Shown: positions 1 to 6,701 of the stretch, piece after piece | Layout: every line of letters starts with the position of its first letter | How positions within the stretch are numbered: position 1 is the stretch's first letter | NCBI GenBank assembly: GCA_963582935.1 | Contig: CAUZSH010000073.1 | Span: forward strand, 1-8,257 | Direction of reading: 5' to 3' | Source of the DNA: CAUZSH01 sp963582935 | Lineage (GTDB): Bacteria; Pseudomonadota; Gammaproteobacteria; Francisellales; Francisellaceae | Length of the DNA stretch: 8,257 nucleotides | Translations under genes and position numbers: made by a program | The notes under the pieces: model-generated | Databases searched by the model: none | Told to the model about the DNA's origin: nothing | Seen by the model: the letters and a program-made list of their open reading frames with translations, nothing else

Positions 1-188
1 TGATCAAAAGCATCAGGATGATCGTAATTAATTTTATTACGTTCTTCCATAGTTTTGTCTGAATTGTCGTTATAATAATGGTCTTCTGAAATAACGACGA
101 CTCGATCAGAGCCCAGTTCTTTAGCAATAGTATTTGATAATAAACTTTTTCCTGATCCAGAAGCCCCTGCGATGCCGATTACAATCAT
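1..188 (-). CDS. udk: Uridine kinase, N-terminal part (runs off left edge)
   Basis: This encodes the first 62 residues of uridine/cytidine kinase, the cytosolic enzyme that phosphorylates uridine and cytidine with ATP or GTP in pyrimidine salvage. The frame starts at ATG 186-188 and stays open to the window edge. Visible are a Walker A loop, GIAGASGSGKS (about residues 5-15), an SEDHYYND segment (about 34-41) matching the family's EDxYY substrate-binding region, and MEERNKINYDHPDAFD (about 46-61), the hallmark stretch of bacterial Udk just after the P-loop. GAGTG sits about 5 nt ahead of the ATG as a modest ribosome binding site. The gene is divergent from pdxH. The remaining roughly 150 residues lie outside the window, so whether the gene is intact cannot be judged. 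Other P-loop NTP kinases such as PRK are less likely because of the YDHP motif. Confidence 0.9.
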   Translation of the reverse strand, partial: MIVIGIAGASGSGKSLLSNTIAKELGSDRVVVISEDHYYNDNSDKTMEERNKINYDHPDAFD

Positions 189-202
189 AGTTACACTCAA
201 TA

Positions 203-224
203 ATTATATGTTTATGAGATTATA
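203..224 (-). promoter_or_regulatory. Possible -10 elements for udk
   Basis: Two perfect TATAAT hexamers lie on the minus strand upstream of udk, at 203-208 and 219-224. Neither has a good -35 box at 16-18 bp (best matches 3 of 6), so which one is used, if either, is uncertain. The region is AT-rich and chance matches are likely. Confidence 0.25.
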
Positions 225-226
225 AT

Positions 227-251
227 GTAGTTTCATTTCAAAATAAACTAC
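227..251. repeat. 25-bp imperfect palindrome, candidate operator
   Basis: Outer arms GTAGTTT (227-233) and AAACTAC (245-251) are perfectly complementary. The inner TTT (236-238) pairs with AAA (240-242), giving 10 of 12 matched pairs around a central C at 239. The site lies in the divergent udk/pdxH spacer and covers the whole predicted pdxH -35 box (237-242). That position is typical of a repressor operator. Which regulator would bind is not evident from the sequence. Confidence 0.45.
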
Positions 252-265
252 CTTAATTATATAAT
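237..265 (+). promoter_or_regulatory. Predicted sigma-70 promoter of pdxH
   Basis: The -35 box TTCAAA (237-242, 4 of 6 matches) is followed by a 17-bp spacer and a perfect -10 TATAAT (260-265). Transcription would begin near 272, about 23 nt ahead of the pdxH ATG at 295. The palindrome at 227-251 overlaps the -35 box. Confidence 0.5.
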
Positions 266-294
266 AAAGTTTAAATCATATTGATGGCATAAAC

Positions 295-942
295 ATGACA
301 ACACTCAGTAAATGGCGTATTAATTATCCAGATCGCCCAATTAAATTAAATGAAATGTTGGACAATCCCTTTGGTGAGTTTGAACGTTGGATAGTTACCG
401 CAAATTAAGATGGTGTAGTGGAACCCAACGCAATGACAATATCAACAGTGATAGATAATGCCGTTCCAGATGCTAGAGTCGTGTTATTAAGACACGTATC
501 AGACAAAGGTTTTATCTTTTACACAAATTACAACAGTGCGAAAGGACAACAGTTGCTGCAAAACAACAATATGTCAGCAGTATTTTGGTGGCCTCAATCT
601 CACCGACAAATCCGAATTATGGGAAAGGTATCAAAAATAGCGCGCGAAGACTCCGAACAATATTTTGCGACACGTGATCGTGAAACGCAAATAGGTGCTT
701 GGGCCTCCATGCAAAGTAAGTTTATTGAAAATTATGACGTTTTACAAAATAGATTAACAGAGTATGAGGCAAAATTTAAAAATATAGAAGTACCCTGCCC
801 ACCATATTGGGGGGGGTATATATTAGAACCAATTGAGATAGAATTTTGGCAGGGTAGACATAGTCGACTGCATGATAGAATTGTCTTTACTCGAGATAAT
901 ATCAAAACAAATGATTGGCAGATATCAAGGCTCGCACCTTGA
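295..942 (+). pseudogene. pdxH: Pyridoxine/pyridoxamine 5'-phosphate oxidase with an in-frame stop at codon 38
   Basis: PdxH is the FMN enzyme that oxidises PNP or PMP to pyridoxal 5'-phosphate, the last step of the DXP-dependent vitamin B6 route and of salvage. From ATG 295 the frame has 216 codons including the final TGA, close to E. coli PdxH (218 residues). It is interrupted only by TAA at 406-408. Before the stop, RINY (residues 8-11) matches the N-terminal R-x-x-Y that folds over PLP, and NPFGEFERW matches the first helix. After it come EPNAMTISTV, RVVLLRHVSDKGFIFYTN (FMN-binding region), RETQIGAWAS, YWGGY, and a WQGRHSRLHDR block with the PLP-contacting RLH; the end is ISRLAP. Translation could restart at GTG 418 (174 residues) or ATG 433, but neither has a clear Shine-Dalgarno, and the product would lack the N-terminal lid. 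Readthrough, recent decay or a sequencing error remain possible. The gene is convergent with ridA, with a 15-bp gap. Confidence 0.85.
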
Positions 943-957
943 TTTTAAAGGATAAAA

Positions 958-1335
958 TTAAAGAACAGCAATCGCTTCTGCTTCGACTTGAACACCTTTA
1001 GGGAGTGCTGAAACCTCAACAGCGGCACGCGCTGGATAAGGTTCAGAAAAGTATCTAGCCATTGCCTCATTGACCAAAGAAAATTTCCCTAAATCTGTGA
1101 GATATAGGTTCACTTTGACAATGTTTGCGGTCGTTCCACCAGCCGCTTTGATAACTTCTGACATATTTTTAAATACTTGATCAGCTTGCTGGGCAAAATC
1201 CTCAGAAACAACTTCCATTGTCTCTGGAATTAATGGAATTTGTCCTGAGAGATAAATCGTATTGCCAATATGCACTGCTTGAGAGTAAGTGCCGATGGCG
1301 CTGGGCGCATTAGCTGTTGAAATGATTTTTTTCAT
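958..1335 (-). CDS. ridA: RidA family 2-iminobutanoate/2-iminopropanoate deaminase
   Basis: This 125-residue protein belongs to the RidA (YjgF/YER057c/UK114) family. These are cytosolic trimers that hydrolyse reactive enamines and imines such as 2-aminoacrylate released by PLP-dependent dehydratases, sparing PLP enzymes from damage. The start MKKIISTANAPSAIGTYSQAV, SGQIP (30-34), AAGG (64-67) and the closing YPARAAVEV with VEAEAIAVL match family signatures. Arg103 and Glu118 occupy the positions of E. coli RidA Arg105 and Glu120, and Tyr17 is kept, so deaminase activity is expected. GPYSQ is GTYSQ here, a mild variation. ATG 1335 lies 3 nt after the fadE stop, and its GGTGA ribosome binding site (1344-1348) is inside the last fadE codons. 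The two genes are therefore almost surely cotranscribed and perhaps translationally coupled. Confidence 0.93.
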   Translation of the reverse strand: MKKIISTANAPSAIGTYSQAVHIGNTIYLSGQIPLIPETMEVVSEDFAQQADQVFKNMSEVIKAAGGTTANIVKVNLYLTDLGKFSLVNEAMARYFSEPYPARAAVEVSALPKGVQVEAEAIAVL

Positions 1336-1338
1336 AGT

Positions 1339-3783
1339 TTATTTCACCAACGATTTTAGCTCTTTGGCGATCATAGACTTTTGGCTAAACTCATCCACTT
1401 GTAAAGCATCAAATCTAGCATCTTCAGCCTCCTTAACCTGTTTAAACTCTTCTTTCGTAATGACAGATTTCTCAAGTGCTTCATCTAATAAATTTTCAAG
1501 TGCCTTTTTAGGAAGCGTTTTAGCTCTAATTGCACCCGTTAATTTTTTATAAATATCTTCACAAGCTAAAACTTGTTGGAAAGCACACTCAACTCTGTCC
1601 ATCGGTTGAGTTGGATCACCTGTTAGATATAGTTTTTTCATGATCCTATCTCTGTAGACATTATTCTTCATCGCAAGACTTGCACATTGATGTTCAAGTT
1701 TGTCGGAAGGTGCTTTAAAGTGCCTTCCGTAAGGAAGCACAACTGTACGCATAATACATCCAAGCGCCTTGGATGGGAAGTTTGCACAAAAATCAATTAA
1801 AGCTTCTTGCGCTTCATAAAGTGTAAAATCAAGTGCCCATTGCGCATAAATCATTTCTTCTTTTTGCTCACCGTTGTCCTTGAAATATTTCAATGTTGCC
1901 GCAACAAGATACATATTTGCAAGCACATCACCTAATCTGGCAGATAGCCTTTCTTTGCGCTTAAGATCTCCACCCAAATACATCAAAGATAGATCGGAAA
2001 CCCAAGAAAAAGCATAGCTCATTCTGGATAGCTTTCTATAATATCCTTTTAGCAGTGATTGCGGCGTAGAGATGAAGCCGCCACAAGTTAGCCCTGTCCA
2101 AATAGTACGGGTCATGTTGCGTGTAAAGTAGCCTGCATGTTCCCATAAGAGATTATCAAATGTTTCTTTACCTGCGGATTGATTTTCATCAGTCATGGCA
2201 TAAAATTCTTTACGAATATAAGGATGGCATGCCATAGCGCCCTGTCCGAATATCAATAAATTACGCGTCATGATGTTTGCACCTTCAACTGTGATTGAAA
2301 CGGGTGCACCCGCATAATTCGTTGCAAGATAGTTTCTCGGTCCAAGTACTACGGCACGTCCGCCATGAATATCATAAGCATCGATAAGCGCTTCACGAGC
2401 TTTATCGGTCATATGGCATTTAGCAATAGCCGAGGCCACTGAAGGCTTAATGCCATCATCAACAGCTGCAACTGTGACTTCGCGAGAGGCTTGAATCATA
2501 TAGCTATAACCTGAAATTTTAGCCATCAATTCTTCAACACCCTCAAACTTACCAATTTCCATACCAAACTGTTTTCTAAGTTTGCTATATGCGCCTGTCA
2601 TTATATAGCTTATTGATGAGCTCGCTGTACCTAAAGCAGGCAGAGAAATAGCGCGTCCAATGGACAAACATTCAACCAGCATCCGCCAGCCTTCGCCCGC
2701 CATTTTTTGGCCACCAATAATGGTATCAAGTGGCACAAAAATATCTTTACCACGAACGGTACCATTCATAAATGGTAGTGCAGAAGGGAAATGGCGATTA
2801 CCAATATCAAGACCTTTTGTATCTCTTGGAATAAGTGCACAAGTAATACCTTCTTCACCCACACCATTCAGCAATCCTTCTGGATCTTGAAGCTCAATCG
2901 CCAAGCCGACTAAAGTTGCGACAGGCGCTAGGGTAATATAACGTTTGTTAAAATTTAGGTTCATGCCTAAAACTTCTTTGCCATCAATTTCTTTTTTGCA
3001 AACAACCCCTGTTGACGTTAATGTTGTTGCATCACTACCCGCTTGAGGTTCAGTCAATGCAAAACAAGGTATTTCTCTACCATCAGCAAGACGTGGTAGG
3101 TATAAATCTCTTTGTTCTTGGGTTCCGTAGTGATGTAAAAGCTCACCGGGTCCTAAAGAGTTAGGCACCATCACGGTCACGCTTCCAACGCCAGTGCGTG
3201 AAGCAATTTTCAAAACGATTTCTGAATGTGCGCGAGCGGAGAAGCCACGACCACCATATTTTTTATCTATGACAAGACCGAAAAAGCCCTTTTCTTTCAT
3301 AAACGTCCAGACATCTTCTGGTAAATCACGCACTTGCATCACTTTCCAGTCGTCAATCATTTTGCAAAGGTCATTGGTTTCATTGTCAAGAAAGCTTTGT
3401 TCATCCTCTGTCATAGTATGCTTTGGAATAGCGTGTAGGCGCTCCCAGTTTGGGGCTCCCCTAAATAAATCCTGTTCAATCCAAGTATCACCGGCATTTA
3501 GCGCAGTTTCCTCTGTTTTGGATAGTTTTGGTAATGATTTTTTGAATGCGGAGAAAAAGCGATCCGACAAAAGCACCCTTCTAAGTGGTTTTATATTCAA
3601 TGGGGTAGCAATGACTAAAAAGATAATCCACATGGTGATGGATGCGCCGCCTGATAGCCATCCGAAGAGATTTGTGAGGATCAGAATAATTGCTGAAAGT
3701 CCTGTCCATGCAATCAGACTCAGCGCACGATATGCGCAGGCCAAAGACATGATGATTAGAAATATTACCACCAAAGTATTCAT
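1339..3783 (-). CDS. fadE: Acyl-CoA dehydrogenase FadE, membrane-anchored
   Basis: FadE is the FAD enzyme that performs the first, trans-2-enoyl-CoA-forming step of fatty acid beta-oxidation. From ATG 3783 the product is 814 residues, the same length as E. coli FadE. Two or three hydrophobic segments (about 3-17, 20-40 and 48-60) suggest attachment to the inner membrane. The acyl-CoA dehydrogenase core follows: KEKGFFGLVIDKKYGGRG (163-180), the family signature ALTEPQAGSD (242-251), DIHGGRAVVLGPRNYLA (471-487), and TVEGANIMTRNLLIFGQGA (498-516), where Glu500 sits at the usual catalytic-base position. The rest (about 520-814) is the DUF1974-type extension found in FadE-like proteins. The frame continues upstream to an ATG at 3843, but those 20 codons overlap the promoter and lack a ribosome binding site, whereas AGGAG stands 5 nt before 3783. 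No clear FadR-type operator was seen. It leads the fadE-ridA operon and appears intact. Confidence 0.95.
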   Translation of the reverse strand: MNTLVVIFLIIMSLACAYRALSLIAWTGLSAIILILTNLFGWLSGGASITMWIIFLVIATPLNIKPLRRVLLSDRFFSAFKKSLPKLSKTEETALNAGDTWIEQDLFRGAPNWERLHAIPKHTMTEDEQSFLDNETNDLCKMIDDWKVMQVRDLPEDVWTFMKEKGFFGLVIDKKYGGRGFSARAHSEIVLKIASRTGVGSVTVMVPNSLGPGELLHHYGTQEQRDLYLPRLADGREIPCFALTEPQAGSDATTLTSTGVVCKKEIDGKEVLGMNLNFNKRYITLAPVATLVGLAIELQDPEGLLNGVGEEGITCALIPRDTKGLDIGNRHFPSALPFMNGTVRGKDIFVPLDTIIGGQKMAGEGWRMLVECLSIGRAISLPALGTASSSISYIMTGAYSKLRKQFGMEIGKFEGVEELMAKISGYSYMIQASREVTVAAVDDGIKPSVASAIAKCHMTDKAREALIDAYDIHGGRAVVLGPRNYLATNYAGAPVSITVEGANIMTRNLLIFGQGAMACHPYIRKEFYAMTDENQSAGKETFDNLLWEHAGYFTRNMTRTIWTGLTCGGFISTPQSLLKGYYRKLSRMSYAFSWVSDLSLMYLGGDLKRKERLSARLGDVLANMYLVAATLKYFKDNGEQKEEMIYAQWALDFTLYEAQEALIDFCANFPSKALGCIMRTVVLPYGRHFKAPSDKLEHQCASLAMKNNVYRDRIMKKLYLTGDPTQPMDRVECAFQQVLACEDIYKKLTGAIRAKTLPKKALENLLDEALEKSVITKEEFKQVKEAEDARFDALQVDEFSQKSMIAKELKSLVK

Positions 3784-3788
3784 ACTTT

Positions 3789-3793
3789 CTCCT
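3789..3793 (-). promoter_or_regulatory. Shine-Dalgarno that sets the fadE start
   Basis: AGGAG (within TAGGAGAAAGT on the minus strand) lies 5 nt ahead of ATG 3783. It favours this start over the in-frame ATGs at 3843 and 3828, and gives a protein of the length usual for FadE. Confidence 0.8.
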
Positions 3794-3822
3794 AGATTAT
3801 TTATTAAAATTTCAAAGGGATT

Positions 3823-3840
3823 ATACATGATTATATGTAT
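3823..3840. repeat. 18-bp dyad over the fadE -10 box
   Basis: ATACAT (3823-3828) and ATGTAT (3835-3840) are perfect inverted repeats separated by 6 nt. They enclose the predicted fadE -10 hexamer (3830-3835). This could be an operator, but AT-rich dyads arise easily by chance in such spacers. Confidence 0.3.
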
Positions 3841-3858
3841 CAATTTAAATTACTTCAA
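3830..3858 (-). promoter_or_regulatory. Predicted sigma-70 promoter of fadE-ridA
   Basis: On the minus strand TTGAAG (3853-3858) is followed by exactly 17 bp and a perfect TATAAT (3830-3835). Transcription would begin near 3823, leaving a leader of about 40 nt to ATG 3783. This is the best promoter match in the window. Confidence 0.6.
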
Positions 3859-3922
3859 AATAAATTTTGATATAATTCTACTGTTGGGTAGTTTTGCTAC
3901 AATATCTAAGGTGAAGATCAAA

Positions 3923-3955
3923 TTGACTTTTATGCTGAATATGACTAAATATTAT
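3923..3955 (+). promoter_or_regulatory. Possible promoter of the DASS transporter gene
   Basis: TTGACT (3923-3928) is a good -35 match. The best -10 is TATTAT (3950-3955), but at 21 bp the spacing is too long. TAAATA at 3946-3951 has the right 17-bp spacing but a weak match. A separate perfect TATAAT at 3871-3876 lacks a good -35. One of these probably drives the gene at 3984. Confidence 0.3.
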
Positions 3956-3983
3956 AGTTAACACTTATTAGAATTAGCATCGT

Positions 3984-5399
3984 ATGTTAAAACAAAATAA
4001 AAACACGGATCACGTTATTTTTGACGCCAGGTGGATATGGTATGGATGCGCCATTGCAATATATTTTATTGTCTTATATTTACCCTTAGAGGATTTCACT
4101 GATCCTGGAAAACATGCATTAGCTGTTTTTTCTGTGGCGGCATTTTTATGGATTACCAACGTCTTCCCTATTGCAGTGACAGGCATTGTTGTCTTATTCA
4201 TGCTGCCTTTAACAGGGGATATTTCAGCAAGCACCACGTACAGTTATTTTGGTAATAGTGCGGTGTTTTTTGTATTAGGTGCTTTTATTTTAGCAAGTCC
4301 TGTGATGCGTTCAGGTTTAAGCACACGAATTGCGATTACCATAATCTCTAAATTTGGAAAAGGATCTAAACGACTTCTATTTAGTATCTTTGCCCTTTCG
4401 AGCCTATTAGCTTTTATTATTAGCGAACATGCGGTAGCAGCAATACTCTTCCCTATTATCCTAGAAATCATCAAAGCTGCCGAATCTCCCAAAGGCAGTC
4501 GCTTTGCTTTTGCCGCTTTTATGGCAATGGCGTGGGGCTCAATGGTAGGCGGCACAGCAACGTTATTGGGGGGCGCACGCGCACCTTTGGCAATTGGGAT
4601 GTTGCAAACAGATACAGATAAAACCATTAGTTTTATCCAGTGGACAACTTGGACATTGCCTGCAGTGATTATTATTTTGGCCGTATGTTTTTGTGTTTTG
4701 CTGTTTATCATAAGAGATTCTACGATTAATATTGAGCTTGTTCGAGCCAAAATGCTTGAACACAAATCAAAACTTGGACCTTTATCGAGGCGTGAGCTTT
4801 ATACCATAATAATTCTATTATTTACCATTATATTATGGATTAGTTATGGGACAGCCTGGGGCTTAGACTGGATTGCGTTACTGGGTGTTATTTTAGCCTT
4901 TTCTTTGAAGATCACAAACTGGCGTGAGGTCGAAGAAGATGTGAAATGGGGAATTTTTATTATGTATGGCAGCGCCATTGCATTGAGTGCCGCTTTACGA
5001 GATACGGGAGCAGCACATGCCTTAGTTCAAATGCTCTTGCAAACAGGCATCACTTCTCCTTTATTAATATTCACTGTTCTTGCGTTATTAGCGATTATTT
5101 TAACTGAGGTCATGAGTAATGCGGCAGCCGTTGCAGTGCTTATGCCGATGGGTTTGGCGCTTGGGTTTGAGTTTGGTATTGATCCGAGAGCTCTCGCCCT
5201 TGGGATTGCAACCTGTGCTGGACTTACCTTTGTGCTGCCTGTAAGCACCCCTGCTATGGCAATCGTCACTAGCTGTAGCTATGTGGATCGAAAGAAAGCC
5301 ATGTTATGGGGGATATTTCTAAAAACCATCGCCTTTGGTGTCTTTATGGGCATGGTTTTGATTTACTGGCCGATGGTTGGACTGTCTTTGGTTAATTAA
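3984..5399 (+). CDS. DASS/SLC13-family anion symporter with altered substrate and sodium motifs
   Basis: This 471-residue inner-membrane protein has about 11 hydrophobic segments in two homologous halves, the fold of divalent anion:Na+ symporters (SLC13, CitT, SdcS, VcINDY). Family landmarks are WITNVFPIAVTGIVV (56-70), the first-half sites around 146-158 and 185-203, DVKWGIFIMYGSAIALS (319-335), and TEVMSNAAAVAVLMP (374-388). The first SNT motif is replaced by Ser147-Glu148-His149 and the second reads Ser378-Asn379-Ala380. The first TPPN-like site is GGARAPLA (196-203) and the second is STPAM (421-425). These positions build the Na+ and dicarboxylate sites in characterised members, so substrate or coupling ion may differ and neither should be assumed. 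A dicarboxylate, sulfate or related organic anion remains possible. ATG 3984 has an in-frame TAG at 3975-3977 and only a poor ribosome binding site. It is divergent from fadE and ends 2 bp from the MFS gene. Confidence 0.85.
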   Translation: MLKQNKNTDHVIFDARWIWYGCAIAIYFIVLYLPLEDFTDPGKHALAVFSVAAFLWITNVFPIAVTGIVVLFMLPLTGDISASTTYSYFGNSAVFFVLGAFILASPVMRSGLSTRIAITIISKFGKGSKRLLFSIFALSSLLAFIISEHAVAAILFPIILEIIKAAESPKGSRFAFAAFMAMAWGSMVGGTATLLGGARAPLAIGMLQTDTDKTISFIQWTTWTLPAVIIILAVCFCVLLFIIRDSTINIELVRAKMLEHKSKLGPLSRRELYTIIILLFTIILWISYGTAWGLDWIALLGVILAFSLKITNWREVEEDVKWGIFIMYGSAIALSAALRDTGAAHALVQMLLQTGITSPLLIFTVLALLAIILTEVMSNAAAVAVLMPMGLALGFEFGIDPRALALGIATCAGLTFVLPVSTPAMAIVTSCSYVDRKKAMLWGIFLKTIAFGVFMGMVLIYWPMVGLSLVN

Positions 5400-5401
5400 A
5401 A

Positions 5402-6655
5402 TCACGCCCTTATAGATTCAAAATGAATATCTTGTTTAGGTTTATCCACAATGAAAAGTGAAATGATAAAGGCAATCAGAAAACATATTGGAATAATCGC
5501 GAGCCCTTTTTTAAGATGACTTGGGTCATACTGGCTTGAAGTCGAAAAATAGTGGATGGAGGCGCCCGAAAGTAATTGCAACAAGGTAGCACCCAACATG
5601 CCACACATATTTAATAATGCCATGCCCGTTGCCACAATTTTTGGGTGTACTAAATTTTTAACAATATCAAAATTTAGTACATGGGATGCCATTGCCATAC
5701 CAATGCAAAAACCTGCGACATAGAGCATAAATAAATTGCTGCCACCGTAAAATAGTAAAGTAGTCGAGACAGTTCCTAACAAACCACCAAAGACAATTAG
5801 GCGCTTATTGTTACTCAAGGCCGTGGCTGCTGCTCCCCATAATGGGCTGGTAATCGCAACGCCCAAAAATACCATTGAGTTTGCAGCGGTTGCGGCGGCA
5901 GTTTCCGATAATCCTTGCGCATTCATCAAATAGATTTTCCCCCAGATGTCTGTAATGGCAAAAACAACCCCCATTGAAAATAAACAAAAAAGGCCATTTA
6001 AAAAAATTTGAGGTTTTTTCAGCAAGGTGCCAATTTGCTTAAGTATCTCGATAAAAGAAATGGAGGTGTTATCTAAATTCTTTAATGTTGTGTTATCTTT
6101 TACAAAAAGTAAAATTAAGGCGGTTAATATAAAACCAATAATGGATATCCCAATAAATATTATATGCCAATTACCATGCTCTACCATAATAGATAAGGGA
6201 GCACCCGACATTACGCCACCTAAATACCCAATAAACTGTGTGAAACCTGCAAACAGTGGAAATACCCTAGCAGGCAACCATTGGCTTGCAAGTTTAAGTG
6301 CACTGACAAAGGCAAATGATCCTCCGACTCCCATCACAACCCGTGCAATGGCAAACCCTGTAAATGAAGATCCAAAAGCGTAAAGCATGGTACCAAGCGC
6401 CGCTATAAAACTGGCGGTGATCAGTGCTTTTCTAACCCCGAGCTTATCAACCAAGATCGCCGCTGGAATCATCAGCACTACATAAACCATGTAAAAAGAT
6501 GAACCTAGCGCTGAAAGCTGAATGGCAGTCAAGCCGTAGTTGTGAAGCAAAATATCACTCATTGCGCTGATTGAAGATTTGATCAGCATTTCATAGGAAT
6601 AGAAAAGTGTGCCAATTAACCATATCATTACAGAGTAATATTTTATTTTTGTCAT
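5402..6655 (-). CDS. Major facilitator superfamily transporter
   Basis: This is a 417-residue inner-membrane transporter with about 12 hydrophobic helices split 6+6 by a polar loop (about 186-215). The cytoplasmic loop between helices 2 and 3 carries MFS motif A as DKLGVRK (70-76). ARVVMGVGGSFAFVSALKL (104-122) looks like the helix 4 region, and GYLGGVMSGAP (143-153) resembles motif C in helix 5. The N-terminal stretch FYSYEMLIKSSISAMS (18-33) recalls MFS carriers that are abundant in Legionella and Coxiella, including the amino-acid carriers of the Pht type; this similarity is from memory and the substrate is unknown. The gene follows the M15 peptidase gene by 46 nt with no obvious promoter or terminator between, so it may be the third gene of that transcript. 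A clear Shine-Dalgarno is missing before ATG 6655. It appears intact. Confidence 0.88.
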   Translation of the reverse strand: MTKIKYYSVMIWLIGTLFYSYEMLIKSSISAMSDILLHNYGLTAIQLSALGSSFYMVYVVLMIPAAILVDKLGVRKALITASFIAALGTMLYAFGSSFTGFAIARVVMGVGGSFAFVSALKLASQWLPARVFPLFAGFTQFIGYLGGVMSGAPLSIMVEHGNWHIIFIGISIIGFILTALILLFVKDNTTLKNLDNTSISFIEILKQIGTLLKKPQIFLNGLFCLFSMGVVFAITDIWGKIYLMNAQGLSETAAATAANSMVFLGVAITSPLWGAAATALSNNKRLIVFGGLLGTVSTTLLFYGGSNLFMLYVAGFCIGMAMASHVLNFDIVKNLVHPKIVATGMALLNMCGMLGATLLQLLSGASIHYFSTSSQYDPSHLKKGLAIIPICFLIAFIISLFIVDKPKQDIHFESIRA

Positions 6656-6701
6656 AGAGACAAGTTATCCATTTTTGGGCCCAGATATTTAATCAAACCA
6701 G

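Noticed and set aside
942..958. ATTTTA-5-TAAAAT inverted repeat between the convergent pdxH and ridA ends
   Set aside because: The stem is only A/T pairs and lacks a GC core, so it is not a credible intrinsic terminator.
3194..3961. Long plus-strand frame antisense to the fadE 5' half
   Set aside because: It lies opposite strongly conserved FadE coding sequence, shows no recognisable domain, and has no ribosome binding site; a shadow frame.
4244..4765. 173-residue minus-strand frame opposite the DASS gene
   Set aside because: It is antisense to clear transmembrane coding sequence and has no family resemblance; a shadow frame.
6674..6683. TGGGCCCA palindrome between the M15 and MFS genes
   Set aside because: It is a perfect 8-bp palindrome with no loop and no U-run, so it cannot form a terminator hairpin; no promoter with acceptable spacing was found here either.
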